This document shows positions 24,173-31,646 of a DNA stretch of 60,438 bases, in pieces (the first letter of the stretch is position 1; every line of letters begins with the position of its first letter). The notes below the pieces were generated by a model. That model had not been told where the DNA came from, did no database searches, and saw nothing but the letters and a program-made list of their open reading frames with translations. The DNA is from Acidimicrobiia bacterium (lineage in GTDB: Bacteria; Actinomycetota; Acidimicrobiia; IMCC26256; JAMXLJ01): NCBI GenBank assembly GCA_024281095.1, contig JAMXLJ010000158.1:1-60438 (forward strand), read 5' to 3'. The translations under genes were made by a program, and so were the position numbers.

Positions 24173-24619
24173 GTGGCAGTGAAGATCCGTCTGATGCGTG
24201 TGGGCAAGAAGAAGCAGCCCACGTACCGGGTCGTCGTCGCCGACTCCCGGTCGCCCCGCGACGGCCGGTACATCGAGATCATCGGGCACTACGGCCCGCG
24301 CCAGGAGCCGAGCCTGGTCGAGATCGACGACGAGAAGGCCCTGGCTTGGCTGCGCAAGGGTGCCGAGTTCAGCGAACGGGTGCACCGCCTGCTCGTGTCG
24401 ACCGGTGTCTGGGAGCGGTTCGAGAAGGAGCAGCCGAAGGCCGCGAGCCGGGTGAAGGTCCGGCCGGCCAAGCCGTCGAAGGCGGCTCGGGCCACGCCCG
24501 CAGCCGCCGAGCCCGCCGCGGGTGAGCCTGCCGCACCGCCTGAGGCGGAGGCGAACGAGCCGGAGGTCGCAGAGGCCGCCGCCAACGGCGACGCCGCGGC
24601 GGAGGAGACCTCGTCGTGA
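24173..24619 (+). CDS. rpsP: 30S ribosomal protein S16 with long acidic tail
   Basis: Residues 1-85 are a normal S16 (VKIRLMRVGKKKQPTYRVVV, DGRYIEIIGHYGP, KALAWLRKGAEFSERVHRLL). Residues about 86-148 are an Ala/Pro/Glu-rich extension, so the protein is nearly twice the usual size. The GTG start follows GGGAAGGAC. A TAGGCT hexamer at 24103-24108 could be its -10 element. It leads a set with khpA, rimM and trmD. Confidence 0.96.
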   Translation: MAVKIRLMRVGKKKQPTYRVVVADSRSPRDGRYIEIIGHYGPRQEPSLVEIDDEKALAWLRKGAEFSERVHRLLVSTGVWERFEKEQPKAASRVKVRPAKPSKAARATPAAAEPAAGEPAAPPEAEANEPEVAEAAANGDAAAEETSS

Positions 24620-24930
24620 CCGACGCGGGCGTGCCGCGCGACGTCGACGACGACTACGACGAGATCGCACCCGAGGGCAACCGCATCGTCGGGGCCCGGG
24701 CCCGCGCCGTCGTCGAGCACGTCGCACGTGCGATCGCCCAAGACCCTGACGCGGTCGAGGTCGACATCGAGGAACGCGACGGCGAGGTGCGTCTCCTCGT
24801 GCGAACGAACCCGTCGGACATGGGCCGGCTCATCGGCAAGCGGGGCCGGGTCATCCAGGCGTTGCGGCAGCTCACGCGGGCCGCGGGAGCCTCCGAAGGA
24901 ATCAAGGCCAACGTCGACGTCCTCGAGTGA
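24616..24930 (+). CDS. khpA: RNA-binding protein KhpA (KH domain)
   Basis: A 104-residue protein: an acidic N-terminal 25 residues, then a single KH domain with GRLIGKRGRVIQALRQL, whose GKRG loop contacts RNA. KhpA works with KhpB as an RNA chaperone in Gram-positive bacteria and is normally encoded between rpsP and rimM, as here. GTG 24616 overlaps the rpsP stop (GTGA), and its own stop sits in a further GTGA that would be the natural start for rimM. Confidence 0.93.
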   Translation: MTDAGVPRDVDDDYDEIAPEGNRIVGARARAVVEHVARAIAQDPDAVEVDIEERDGEVRLLVRTNPSDMGRLIGKRGRVIQALRQLTRAAGASEGIKANVDVLE

Positions 24931-25453
24931 CGATCGGCGCGAAGCCGGGTCCACCCGGCTCGAGGTCGGCCGGATCGGGCGGGCGCACGGCCTGAAGGGT
25001 GAGGTCGCGGTGACTCCGACCACGAACCGCGCCGAGCGTTTTGCGGTCGGTTCCGTGCTCTGGGCCGGCGACCGTTGCTGGACGGTGGTGTCGGCCCGGC
25101 CGCACCAGGGTCGCTGGCTGCTCCGGTTTGCAGGCGTCGACGACCGCACCCAGGCCGAGTCGCTGCACGGGGTCGTGCTCGAGGGGGAGCCGCTCGGACC
25201 GCTGCCCCATGACGAGCACTGGGTGCACGAGCTCATCGGCGCTGCGCTCGTCGACCGCACCGGTGCGCGGTTGGGCCGTGTGGTCGCGGTCGAGGCGAAC
25301 CCCGCCAGCGATCTGCTCGTGCTGGAGGACGGCGCACTCGTGCCGGTCGCGTTCGTGGTCGACGAGCGCGTGGAGGAGCGCCCCGGGGTCGTCGTCGTGG
25401 ACGTGCCGGCGGGCCTGCTCGACGTGAACCGTCCAGGCGGCACGGCGGAGTAA
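24927..25453 (+). CDS. rimM: ribosome maturation factor RimM, 5' end frameshifted
   Basis: RimM helps mature the 30S head. The conserved body is intact: LEVGRIGRAHGLKGEVAV, an RRM-like N-terminal barrel, HELIGAALVDRTGARLGRVV and a PRC-barrel end (DERVEERPGVVVVDVPAGLLDV). No ATG, GTG or TTG stands before it in its own frame between 24728 and the motif. GTG 24927, in the GTGA overlap with khpA, begins MTIGAKPG in another frame. One additional G in the GGG run at 24947-24949 would join it exactly to STRLEVGRIGRAHG. So the gene is either interrupted by a one-base deletion or sequencing error, or uses an unusual start. Confidence 0.85.
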
Positions 25454-25460
25454 CGGTCCG

Positions 25461-26174
25461 GTGCGCGTCGACGTCTTCACGATCTTTCCGGAGTTCCTCG
25501 AGGAGCCGTTGCAGGTCTCGTTGCTCGGGCGCGCCCGAGCGAGCGGCCTCGTCGACGTCCGTCTCCACGACCCGCGCGACTTCACGACCGACCGTCATCG
25601 CAGCGTCGACGACACGCCGTTCGGCGGCGGTGCGGGGATGGTGATGCTGCCGGAGCCGCTCTTCGCTGCGGTCGAAGCGACCGCTCCGCAACGGCCGCTC
25701 CTGCTGCTGTCGGCGAGCGGGCGACCGTTCGACCAACAATGGGCCGCGAAGCTTGCGTCGGGTGACGGGTTCTCGCTCGTCTGCGGGCGCTACGAGGGTG
25801 TCGACCAGCGGGTTGCGGAGCAGTTGTGCGACGGTGAGCTCTCGATCGGCGACTACGTGCTCGCCGGTGGCGAAGCCGCCGCGCTCGTCGTGATGGAGGC
25901 GGTCACACGGCTGCTTCCCGGCGTGATGGGCAACGACGCATCCACGACCGACGAGTCGTTCACCGACGGCCTGCTCGAGTATCCGCAGTACACGCGACCG
26001 GCCGAGTTCCGTGGCCTGGCTGTACCCGAGGTGCTGCGGTCCGGTGACCATGCGCGTGTCACGCGTTGGCGACACGCACAGGCGTTGCGCCGCACCCTCG
26101 AACGCCGGCCCGAGCTGCTCGGTGGGCGCGACCTCACGCCGGAGGAGCAGGCGCTCCTCGACGAGTTCCCCTGA
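25461..26174 (+). CDS. trmD: tRNA (guanine(37)-N1)-methyltransferase
   Basis: Methylates G37 next to the anticodon to prevent frameshifting. The 237-residue SPOUT-class enzyme shows VDVFTIFPEFLEEPL, DDTPFGGGAGMVM, the knot region LVCGRYEGVDQRV and SIGDYVLAGGEAAALVV, and EYPQYTRPAEF. GTG 25461 lies 7 nt after the rimM stop. Its 3' end converges with the next minus-strand gene 16 nt away; no T-rich terminator is seen. Confidence 0.96.
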   Translation: MRVDVFTIFPEFLEEPLQVSLLGRARASGLVDVRLHDPRDFTTDRHRSVDDTPFGGGAGMVMLPEPLFAAVEATAPQRPLLLLSASGRPFDQQWAAKLASGDGFSLVCGRYEGVDQRVAEQLCDGELSIGDYVLAGGEAAALVVMEAVTRLLPGVMGNDASTTDESFTDGLLEYPQYTRPAEFRGLAVPEVLRSGDHARVTRWRHAQALRRTLERRPELLGGRDLTPEEQALLDEFP

Positions 26175-26190
26175 GTTGCCGGCGCGCTCG

Positions 26191-26736
26191 CTAGCCCTCG
26201 TCGCGGTTCGGGTTCTCGAGCCGGAAGAAGTTGCTGTCGTTCCCGTCCCGGGTGTGCTCCTGGAAGATGAACCGCAGGCCCCGCTCGTCGAACGTGCGGA
26301 ACCACTCGTCCCACGAGACCTCACGCAGGTCCTCACCCCCGAAGCCGGGGAAGTCGAAGGTCAGCACCCCGAGCCGGTCCCCGTGCTCCGTGCCCGGCAC
26401 CGTGGCCGGTTTCGCGCCCCGCGCCTCGGCCCAGGCCCTGATGACGTCGTGGTCCGTCGTCCAGAGCGTCTCGCCGGGACGGCTCTCGTGCTCGTCGCGG
26501 CTGCGGATCTCGCGGCCGCGGGCACCGCCCCGGCCGCCGTCGCTGCGGTCGTCACTGCGGTCGTCACTGCGGTCGTCGCGGGCGCCGGACCGCCCCGTCT
26601 CGCCGCCTTCCGACGAGCGGAGAACCTCGAGCAGCTCGTGCTTGCGCATCCTCGAGGTTCCGGAGACGCCGTGCCGCCGCGCTTCCCGGCGCAGCTGGTC
26701 GACGGTCATGCCCTCGTACTGTGCAACGCTCGCCAT
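26191..26736 (-). CDS. SAP/Rho-N-like helix plus small globular domain protein
   Basis: A 181-residue protein in three parts. Residues 8-42 ([28 protein letters not shown]) resemble the SAP-like Rho N-terminal motif. Residues 45-80 are an Asp/Arg/Ser linker with a tandem DDRS repeat. Residues 90-176 ([54 protein letters not shown]) match a small family often mislabelled as a glucan branching enzyme; it has no such catalytic domain. A near-perfect Shine-Dalgarno AAAGGAGGAGG precedes the start. Its role is unknown; the DNA- or RNA-binding guess rests only on the N-terminal motif. Confidence 0.7.
   Translation of the reverse strand: MASVAQYEGMTVDQLRREARRHGVSGTSRMRKHELLEVLRSSEGGETGRSGARDDRSDDRSDDRSDGGRGGARGREIRSRDEHESRPGETLWTTDHDVIRAWAEARGAKPATVPGTEHGDRLGVLTFDFPGFGGEDLREVSWDEWFRTFDERGLRFIFQEHTRDGNDSNFFRLENPNRDEG
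26544..26579 (-). repeat. three 12-nt tandem repeats encoding DDRS
   Basis: TGCGGTCGTCAC occurs twice and is followed by TGCGGTCGTCGC, encoding Asp-Asp-Arg-Ser repeats in the linker of the minus-strand gene. Such repeats expand or contract by slippage. Confidence 0.85.
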
Positions 26737-26838
26737 CTGGCTCCACCTCCTCCTTTGAAGCGGCGCTACCCGTCCGCTCGCGGACGAGAAACCGTGGCGG
26801 CGCCCCCCGGCGGCTCCGGCGGACCTGGTCAGCGCGGC

Positions 26839-26844
26839 TAGGCT
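26839..26844 (+). promoter_or_regulatory. candidate -10 element of rplS
   Basis: TAGGCT in the 149-nt divergent region predicts transcription from about 26851 and a leader near 35 nt. The leader contains CCCCCGGGGG, a small self-complementary stretch just before the start. Confidence 0.4.
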
Positions 26845-26885
26845 GGTCGCTTCTCCGCGTAACTCGCCCCCGGGGGTCTGGCGTC

Positions 26886-27230
26886 ATGAACCGCACCGAT
26901 CTGGTCGACCGCGCGCAACTTCGCGACGACGTCCCCGACTTTGCGCCGGGCGACACCGTGAAGGTCCATGTCCGCGTCGTCGAGGGCAACCGCGAGCGCA
27001 CCCAGGTCTTCCAGGGCGTCGTCATCCGCCGGCAAGGCAGTGGCCTCCACGAGACGTTCACCGTCCGGAAGGTGAGCTTCGGCGTGGGCGTGGAGCGCAC
27101 CTTCCCGGTGCACTCACCCACGATCGCCAAGGTCGAGGTGGCCACCAGGGGCGACGTTCGGCGGGCGAAGCTCTACTACCTGCGCGACCGCGTCGGGAAG
27201 GCCGCGAAGGTCAAGGAGAAGCGGGTCTGA
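26886..27230 (+). CDS. rplS: 50S ribosomal protein L19
   Basis: A 114-residue L19 located at the subunit interface: [32 protein letters not shown], then [20 protein letters not shown] and [22 protein letters not shown] 26886 is the first good start. In many actinobacteria lepB and rnhB follow rplS; here the next gene is the DUF2469 gene. Confidence 0.97.
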   Translation: MNRTDLVDRAQLRDDVPDFAPGDTVKVHVRVVEGNRERTQVFQGVVIRRQGSGLHETFTVRKVSFGVGVERTFPVHSPTIAKVEVATRGDVRRAKLYYLRDRVGKAAKVKEKRV

Positions 27231-27293
27231 GCATCCCGCTCACGCAACCGGCCGGGCTCGGCTATTCCGGACAATTTACGCGCTTCGCGCCGG

Positions 27294-27299
27294 TATCAT
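27294..27299 (+). promoter_or_regulatory. candidate -10 element of the DUF2469 gene
   Basis: TATCAT in the 146-nt gap after rplS predicts a leader of about 70 nt before GTG 27377. Upstream GACAAT is a weak -35 match. The small hairpin GCGCTTCGCGC lies within the spacer. Confidence 0.35.
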
Positions 27300-27376
27300 G
27301 CTCCCTGTAGACCACGGTCGATCCAGCCGATTCCACGTAGGTCACCACGTAAGCTCGCGGTGATCGGGAGGCTCCG

Positions 27377-27670
27377 GTGAGCGCTGAGGACCTCGAGCGG
27401 TACGAAACCGAGATCGAGCTGCAGCTCTACAAGGAGTACCGCGACGTCCTGCCGATGTTCGCCTACGTCGTGGAGACCGAGCGGCGGTTCTACCTGACCA
27501 ACAAGGTCACGATGGACGTGCACAACGAAAACGGGCGCGTCTTCTTCGAGCTCAACCTCCAGGACGCATGGGTGTGGGACATGTACCGGCCCGCGCGGTT
27601 CGTGGCCAATGTGCGGGTGGTGACGTTCAAGGACGTCAACATCGAGGAGCTCGCGGGCAAGGAGCTCTGA
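27377..27670 (+). CDS. DUF2469 family protein
   Basis: A 97-residue acidic protein that begins SAEDLERYETEIELQLYKEYRDV and contains FAYVVETERRFYLTNKV and FVANVRVVTFKDVNIEEL. This is a family conserved across actinobacteria in the rplS-yraN neighbourhood, with no established function. The GTG start is preceded by GGGAGG about 8 nt away. It likely forms a unit with yraN, 9 nt downstream. Confidence 0.88.
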   Translation: MSAEDLERYETEIELQLYKEYRDVLPMFAYVVETERRFYLTNKVTMDVHNENGRVFFELNLQDAWVWDMYRPARFVANVRVVTFKDVNIEELAGKEL

Positions 27671-27679
27671 GCGACGAGC

Positions 27680-28072
27680 ATGGCCGCCAGCGTGGGGGAT
27701 GCACCCGCGTCACGCCCTGATCCGCGCCGGGCACTCGGTACGCGCGGCGAGACCGCGGTCGCACACTGGTACGAAGCCCAGGGCTACCAGGTGGTGGATC
27801 GCAACTGGCGCTGCCGCGAGGGGGAGCTCGATCTCGTGCTCGAACGTGCGCGCGTGGTGGTGTTCTGTGAAGTGAAGACGCGCCGCAGCGATCGCTTTGG
27901 CGCCCCGGTCGAGGCGATCACCCGTCGCAAACGCCAGCGACTGCGGATCCTCGCGGCCAAGTGGCTCGACGAGCGGCGCGCGGTCGTGCGCGAGCTGCGT
28001 TTCGACGTCGCATCCGTGATGCCCGGGCCGGACGGGAACTTCGCGATCGAGGTGCTCGAAGGCGCGTTCTGA
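27680..28072 (+). CDS. UPF0102 (YraN) family endonuclease-fold protein
   Basis: A 130-residue protein with the YraN pattern: LGTRGETAVAHWYEAQGYQV, DRNWRCREGELDLV and VVFCEVKTRRSDRFG, followed by the basic KRQRLRILAAKWL. The E-x-D...E-x-K arrangement is that of Holliday-junction-resolvase-like and restriction-endonuclease folds, so DNA binding or cleavage is plausible but not established for the family. Usually found just before comM and dprA; here those genes lie on the opposite strand. Confidence 0.88.
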   Translation: MAASVGDAPASRPDPRRALGTRGETAVAHWYEAQGYQVVDRNWRCREGELDLVLERARVVVFCEVKTRRSDRFGAPVEAITRRKRQRLRILAAKWLDERRAVVRELRFDVASVMPGPDGNFAIEVLEGAF

Positions 28073-28099
28073 CGCGCAAGCGTGGGTTCTCCCACATCG

Positions 28100-28327
28100 T
28101 CAACGCCGGCGTCGCTTCGGTGCGCGCTCGGCGCGCCGTCGCGCGGCGGCCCAGCATGGCGTGTGCCAGTGCCGGCGGAGATCGGGTGCATGCACCGGCA
28201 CCACGACCTCGTGCCCGGTACCCGGCTCGATCTCGTGATCGCATCCCGGGCACCGGTAGCGCTTGGTCGCCTGGTACGGCTGCACGTGACGCACTTCGTA
28301 CGGCTCGTCGTCGGTAGGCCCGTGCAT
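28100..28327 (-). CDS. small zinc-ribbon-like actinobacterial protein
   Basis: A 75-residue basic protein. The centre reads YEVRHVQPYQATKRYRCPGCDHEIEPGTGH, then HWHTPCWAAARRR. The CPGC pair and the later His/Cys (HWHTPC) could bind zinc. Similar small proteins, often called ATP/GTP-binding without basis, are widespread in actinobacteria; their role is unknown. The reading frame and codon use support a real gene. No strong ribosome-binding site precedes the ATG. Confidence 0.7.
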   Translation of the reverse strand: MHGPTDDEPYEVRHVQPYQATKRYRCPGCDHEIEPGTGHEVVVPVHAPDLRRHWHTPCWAAARRRAERAPKRRRR

Positions 28328-28379
28328 CGCGCACCATTGTTGCGGCGTTCCCGGCTCGAAACCGCTCCGGGCCCCGCCG

Positions 28380-28739
28380 TCAGCGCTTCTTGGCCTTGCC
28401 GCCTTCGAAGAGCTCGCGCCAGTCGCGCTCTGACACGCGGACGTCGAATCGCTTCGCGGCGGCGAGAATGCGCTTCCAGGCGCGGTCGCGCTCGGCGTCG
28501 GAAACCCCTTCCACCTGGTCGAAGCGCGCGATCGCGTTCCGCACGTGCGATGCGTCGGTCAGCGGCTCCTTGCGCTCTTCGGGGAACGCAAATTGCTGGT
28601 CGCCCAGCCGGTTCGTTTCAGCACTACTCAGGCCCTGTGTCTTGCGCCGGACGGGCTTTCCTCGTGCGCGGGCGCTCTGGGCCTGTCGAGCCTTGACGAG
28701 ATTGCGACGTGCGGCCTCTTTCTGCTTCTGCGTGGCCAT
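28380..28739 (-). CDS. small basic protein, DUF6582-like
   Basis: A 119-residue protein. Residues 1-35 are very basic (TQKQKEAARRNLVKARQAQS). The rest contains LGDQQFAFPEERKEPLTDASHVRNAIARFDQV, which matches the small family where a FAFP...KEPL...HVRNAIARF motif precedes a helical end (AERDRAWKRILAAAKRFDV). Function is unknown. A strong AAAGGAG precedes ATG 28739, as for the accessory gene at 26191-26736. Confidence 0.7.
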   Translation of the reverse strand: MATQKQKEAARRNLVKARQAQSARARGKPVRRKTQGLSSAETNRLGDQQFAFPEERKEPLTDASHVRNAIARFDQVEGVSDAERDRAWKRILAAAKRFDVRVSERDWRELFEGGKAKKR

Positions 28740-28823
28740 CCCGTCTCCTTTCGGAGGTGGTCGTTGCCGTCCTTCAACCGATACCCAAGCCCCGCGTTCG
28801 ATATCCGAGCCGCGCCCGCGCGG

Positions 28824-29957
28824 TCACGACGGCCACAGGAAGCCACGTTCGCGTCGCAATGCGCCGATGCGTTCGCATTCGGCGACGGCCTGGGCGAGGG
28901 CGCCCGGGTCGAGGCCCGTACGGCTCGCCAGTTGATCGATCGTCGCGGGTTCGCCGCCGCACGCCTGCAGGCAGCGTCGAGCGTCGCCTTGGAGCCGCGG
29001 ACGCCGGGCCCACCCGCGACGCGCGCCTGGCGTCATACCGAGCGCGACGAGTACGTCGGAGGGGTCGAGCAGCGGGTGCGCGCCGTCGGCCAGCAGCGCG
29101 TTGCACCCGGCTGCCGCGGCGTTACGGCGCGATCCGGGCATGACGAGCACCGGCCGGTCGTACTCGAGCGCGCGCTCGGCGGTGATGCGCGCGCCGCCCT
29201 TGATCGTCGCTTCGACGACCACGACGGCGTCGGCGACGCCCGCGATGATCCGGTTGCGCACAGGGAACCGGCCGGGCTCGGGCAAGGTCGCGAACGCCGA
29301 CTCCGTGAGCAGACAGCCGTGAGCTTTCGCCCGTTCGAACAGCACGTGATGACGCCGCGGGTACACGATGTCGAGCCCGGTCGCGATCACGCCGACCACA
29401 CGGCCGCCCGCATCGAGCGCGCCTTCGTGTGCGGCGGCATCGACGCCGATCGCCATCCCGCTCACGATGGTGCAGCCGGATCTCGCGAGGAATGCGCCGA
29501 GCTCGAACGCGTCGTGCAGCCCGTGTGGGGATGCGGCGCGCGTCCCGACGATGGCAACCCGCGGCGCGTCGAAGGCGTCGAGCCGGCGTCCCTCGGCGAG
29601 CAACACCGCCGGACGGCTCGGCACCGGGTCCGCGAACGGGTAGTCGGGCTCGGTCGCGAGCAGGACATGCGTGCCGCGACGCGCCAGCACCCGCGCGACG
29701 CGATCGAGGTCGAGCCGGCGCGACCAGTGCGCGACGAGTGCCTCGAGATCGGTGCGACCCTGGTGTTGGAGGCTCCGAAGCACCTCGACGGCGCGCCGGT
29801 CGCGGCGGGCGATCGCGGCCACCGCCTCGCGCGGATCGGGCCACGCCGTCAACAAGGCGCGCAGACGCGCCGGCGTCATCGAGCGAATGTTCACGAGTGC
29901 CGCGGCTGCGACCCGTGTGCCGGACAAGCCGTGCACCGCGGCGGCGGCCCCGCTCAC
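28824..29957 (-). CDS. dprA: DNA processing protein DprA
   Basis: Loads RecA on incoming single-stranded DNA during natural transformation. The Rossmann-like domain shows VAIVGTRAASPHGLHDAF, CTIVSGMAIGVDAAAHEGAL, ATGLDIVYPRRH and ESAFATLPEPGRFPVRNRIIAGVADAVVVVEA, and the C-terminal winged-helix-like part follows (PATIDQLASRTGLDPGAL). GTG 29957 overlaps the comM stop by 4 nt, giving 377 residues; the frame is open further upstream only as a shadow of comM. With comM it suggests DNA uptake ability, though membrane uptake genes are not in the window. Confidence 0.93.
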   Translation of the reverse strand: MSGAAAAVHGLSGTRVAAAALVNIRSMTPARLRALLTAWPDPREAVAAIARRDRRAVEVLRSLQHQGRTDLEALVAHWSRRLDLDRVARVLARRGTHVLLATEPDYPFADPVPSRPAVLLAEGRRLDAFDAPRVAIVGTRAASPHGLHDAFELGAFLARSGCTIVSGMAIGVDAAAHEGALDAGGRVVGVIATGLDIVYPRRHHVLFERAKAHGCLLTESAFATLPEPGRFPVRNRIIAGVADAVVVVEATIKGGARITAERALEYDRPVLVMPGSRRNAAAAGCNALLADGAHPLLDPSDVLVALGMTPGARRGWARRPRLQGDARRCLQACGGEPATIDQLASRTGLDPGALAQAVAECERIGALRRERGFLWPS

Positions 29958-31483
29958 GGCACGTCCTCGCGCATCATGGCGGCACGCTCGAGGTGCGCAC
30001 TCGAGACCCGCTCGGCACCTTCGAGATCGGCGAGTGTGCGCGCGACGCGCCGGATCGCGGCCGCGCCCCGCCCGGTCAGCGCTCGGCGCTCGATGATCTC
30101 GCGCCAGGTCTGCTCCGCAACGTCGTCGAGCACGACATGAACGCGCAACGCTCCCGGCGGCAAGCCGCCGTTGCGGTGCCATCGACGACCCGCGTAGCGC
30201 TCGCGCTGGCGTTCGACGGCCGCTTTCACGCGCGGACGGACCGATGCCGAGGATTCCCCGGGTCTGTCGCCCGCCTCCGGCGGCCCGACCCACATCCGGA
30301 CGTCGAACCGGTCGAGCAGCGGCGCCGACAACCGCCGACGGTACCGGGCCACGCGTTCGGGGCTGCAGCTGCACTCGGCCGGCGGCTGCGCGCACGGGCA
30401 CGGGTTGGAGCACGCGATCAGCAGGAAATCGGCCGGGAACGTCAGCGACGACGACTGCCGCGAGATGCGCACGACGCGTTCTTCGAGCGGCTGGCGCAAC
30501 GCGTCGAGCGCCGCCGGTGAGAACTCGGCGAGCTCGTCGAGGAAGAGCACGCCGCGGTGTGCGAGCGTTACTTCGCCAGGATGCGCGCGGCCGCTGCCTC
30601 CGCCGACGAGTGCTGCGGTCGAGGCGGTGTGGTGTGGGGCGCGGAAGGGTGGTCGGGTGACGAGCGTGCCGCTCTCGACCGCGCCGACGACGGAATGGAT
30701 CCGCGTCACCTCGAGCGCTTCGTGTGATGGCAGCGCCGGCATGATCGTGGTGATGCGGCGCGCGAGCATTGTCTTGCCCACGCCGGGCGGCCCGACGAGC
30801 AGCATGTGGTGACCGCCCGCAACCGCGACCTCGAGCGCGCGCCGCACGATGCGCAGGCCCCGTACGTCGGCAAGATCGAGACCTTCGTCGTCATCGGGCG
30901 ACTCGCTGTCGGGCGGCCCGCCGCCCGTGCCCGCCGACGCAGCGCGGCGCGACGGGATCGCCGGCCATGCCTGTTCGCCTTTCAGGCACGAGCGCAACTC
31001 GCCAAGGGAACGGGCGGGGCACACCTCGATGCCGGCGACGAGCGCAGCTTCGCCGGAGTTCTGCACCGGTACCACGACACGGCGCAGTCCGGCGCGATGG
31101 AACGCGTCGACGAGCGCCAGCGTGCCGGGGACCGGGCGGATCGAACCGTCGAGGCCGAGCTCGCCGAGCACGCCTGCGCCGTCGAGGCAGCCGGCCGGGA
31201 GCCCATCGGACGCGAGCAGCAGGCCGAGCGCGACGGCGAGCTCGAAGCCGGCGCCGCTCTTGCGCAAACCTCCCGGAGCCAGATTGACGGTCACCCGGCG
31301 CATCGGCCACGCGAGCTCGGACGACAGCATCGCGGCGCGCACCCGTTCACGTGACTCTCGTCCGGCCGCGTCGGGGAGCCCGACGACGTTGTACGCCGGC
31401 AGGCCATTGGAGACGTGGACCTCGACGGTCACCAGCCGTCCCTCGACGCCGAGCAGCGTCGCGCTCAAGACCGAGGCAAGCAT
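29954..31483 (-). CDS. comM: YifB/ComM family Mg-chelatase-like AAA ATPase
   Basis: A 509-residue hexameric helicase-type protein that aids branch migration in transformation. It has the N-terminal LonC-like part (SATLLGVEGRLVTVEVHVSNGLPAYNVVGLPDAA), Walker A LVGPPGVGKTMLARRI, FRAPHHTASTAALVGGG, Walker B GVLFLDELAEF and the Cys-rich ACSNPCPC...ECSC that likely binds zinc. ATG 31483 follows GGAGGG by 5 nt; a GTG at 31498 lies before that site and is less likely. Confidence 0.94.
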   Translation of the reverse strand: MLASVLSATLLGVEGRLVTVEVHVSNGLPAYNVVGLPDAAGRESRERVRAAMLSSELAWPMRRVTVNLAPGGLRKSGAGFELAVALGLLLASDGLPAGCLDGAGVLGELGLDGSIRPVPGTLALVDAFHRAGLRRVVVPVQNSGEAALVAGIEVCPARSLGELRSCLKGEQAWPAIPSRRAASAGTGGGPPDSESPDDDEGLDLADVRGLRIVRRALEVAVAGGHHMLLVGPPGVGKTMLARRITTIMPALPSHEALEVTRIHSVVGAVESGTLVTRPPFRAPHHTASTAALVGGGSGRAHPGEVTLAHRGVLFLDELAEFSPAALDALRQPLEERVVRISRQSSSLTFPADFLLIACSNPCPCAQPPAECSCSPERVARYRRRLSAPLLDRFDVRMWVGPPEAGDRPGESSASVRPRVKAAVERQRERYAGRRWHRNGGLPPGALRVHVVLDDVAEQTWREIIERRALTGRGAAAIRRVARTLADLEGAERVSSAHLERAAMMREDVP

Positions 31484-31631
31484 GTGAACCCTCCGCACAA
31501 CGTGTGGTTGCTGGAGGGCCGTGCCGCGGCGCCTCGACGGCGTGCCGAACGCTAAACCGTCGGTGTGACAGCTACCCGGACGGCGTGTCTAGCGATTTGG
31601 CGGCATGTGCGAGGGCGACTCGTGCGGTGAG

Positions 31632-31637
31632 TAGCCT
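31632..31637 (+). promoter_or_regulatory. candidate -10 element of the xer recombinase gene
   Basis: TAGCCT ends 9 nt before ATG 31647 in the 163-nt divergent region with comM, so the leader would be about 3 nt. On the other strand TAGCGT (31554-31549) could serve comM. Confidence 0.4.
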
Positions 31638-31646
31638 GCTCGCGCG

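Noticed and set aside
26191-26470. Glucan branching enzyme annotation for the C-terminal domain
   Set aside because: The domain is under 100 residues and lacks every glycoside hydrolase motif; the label seems to be inherited error.
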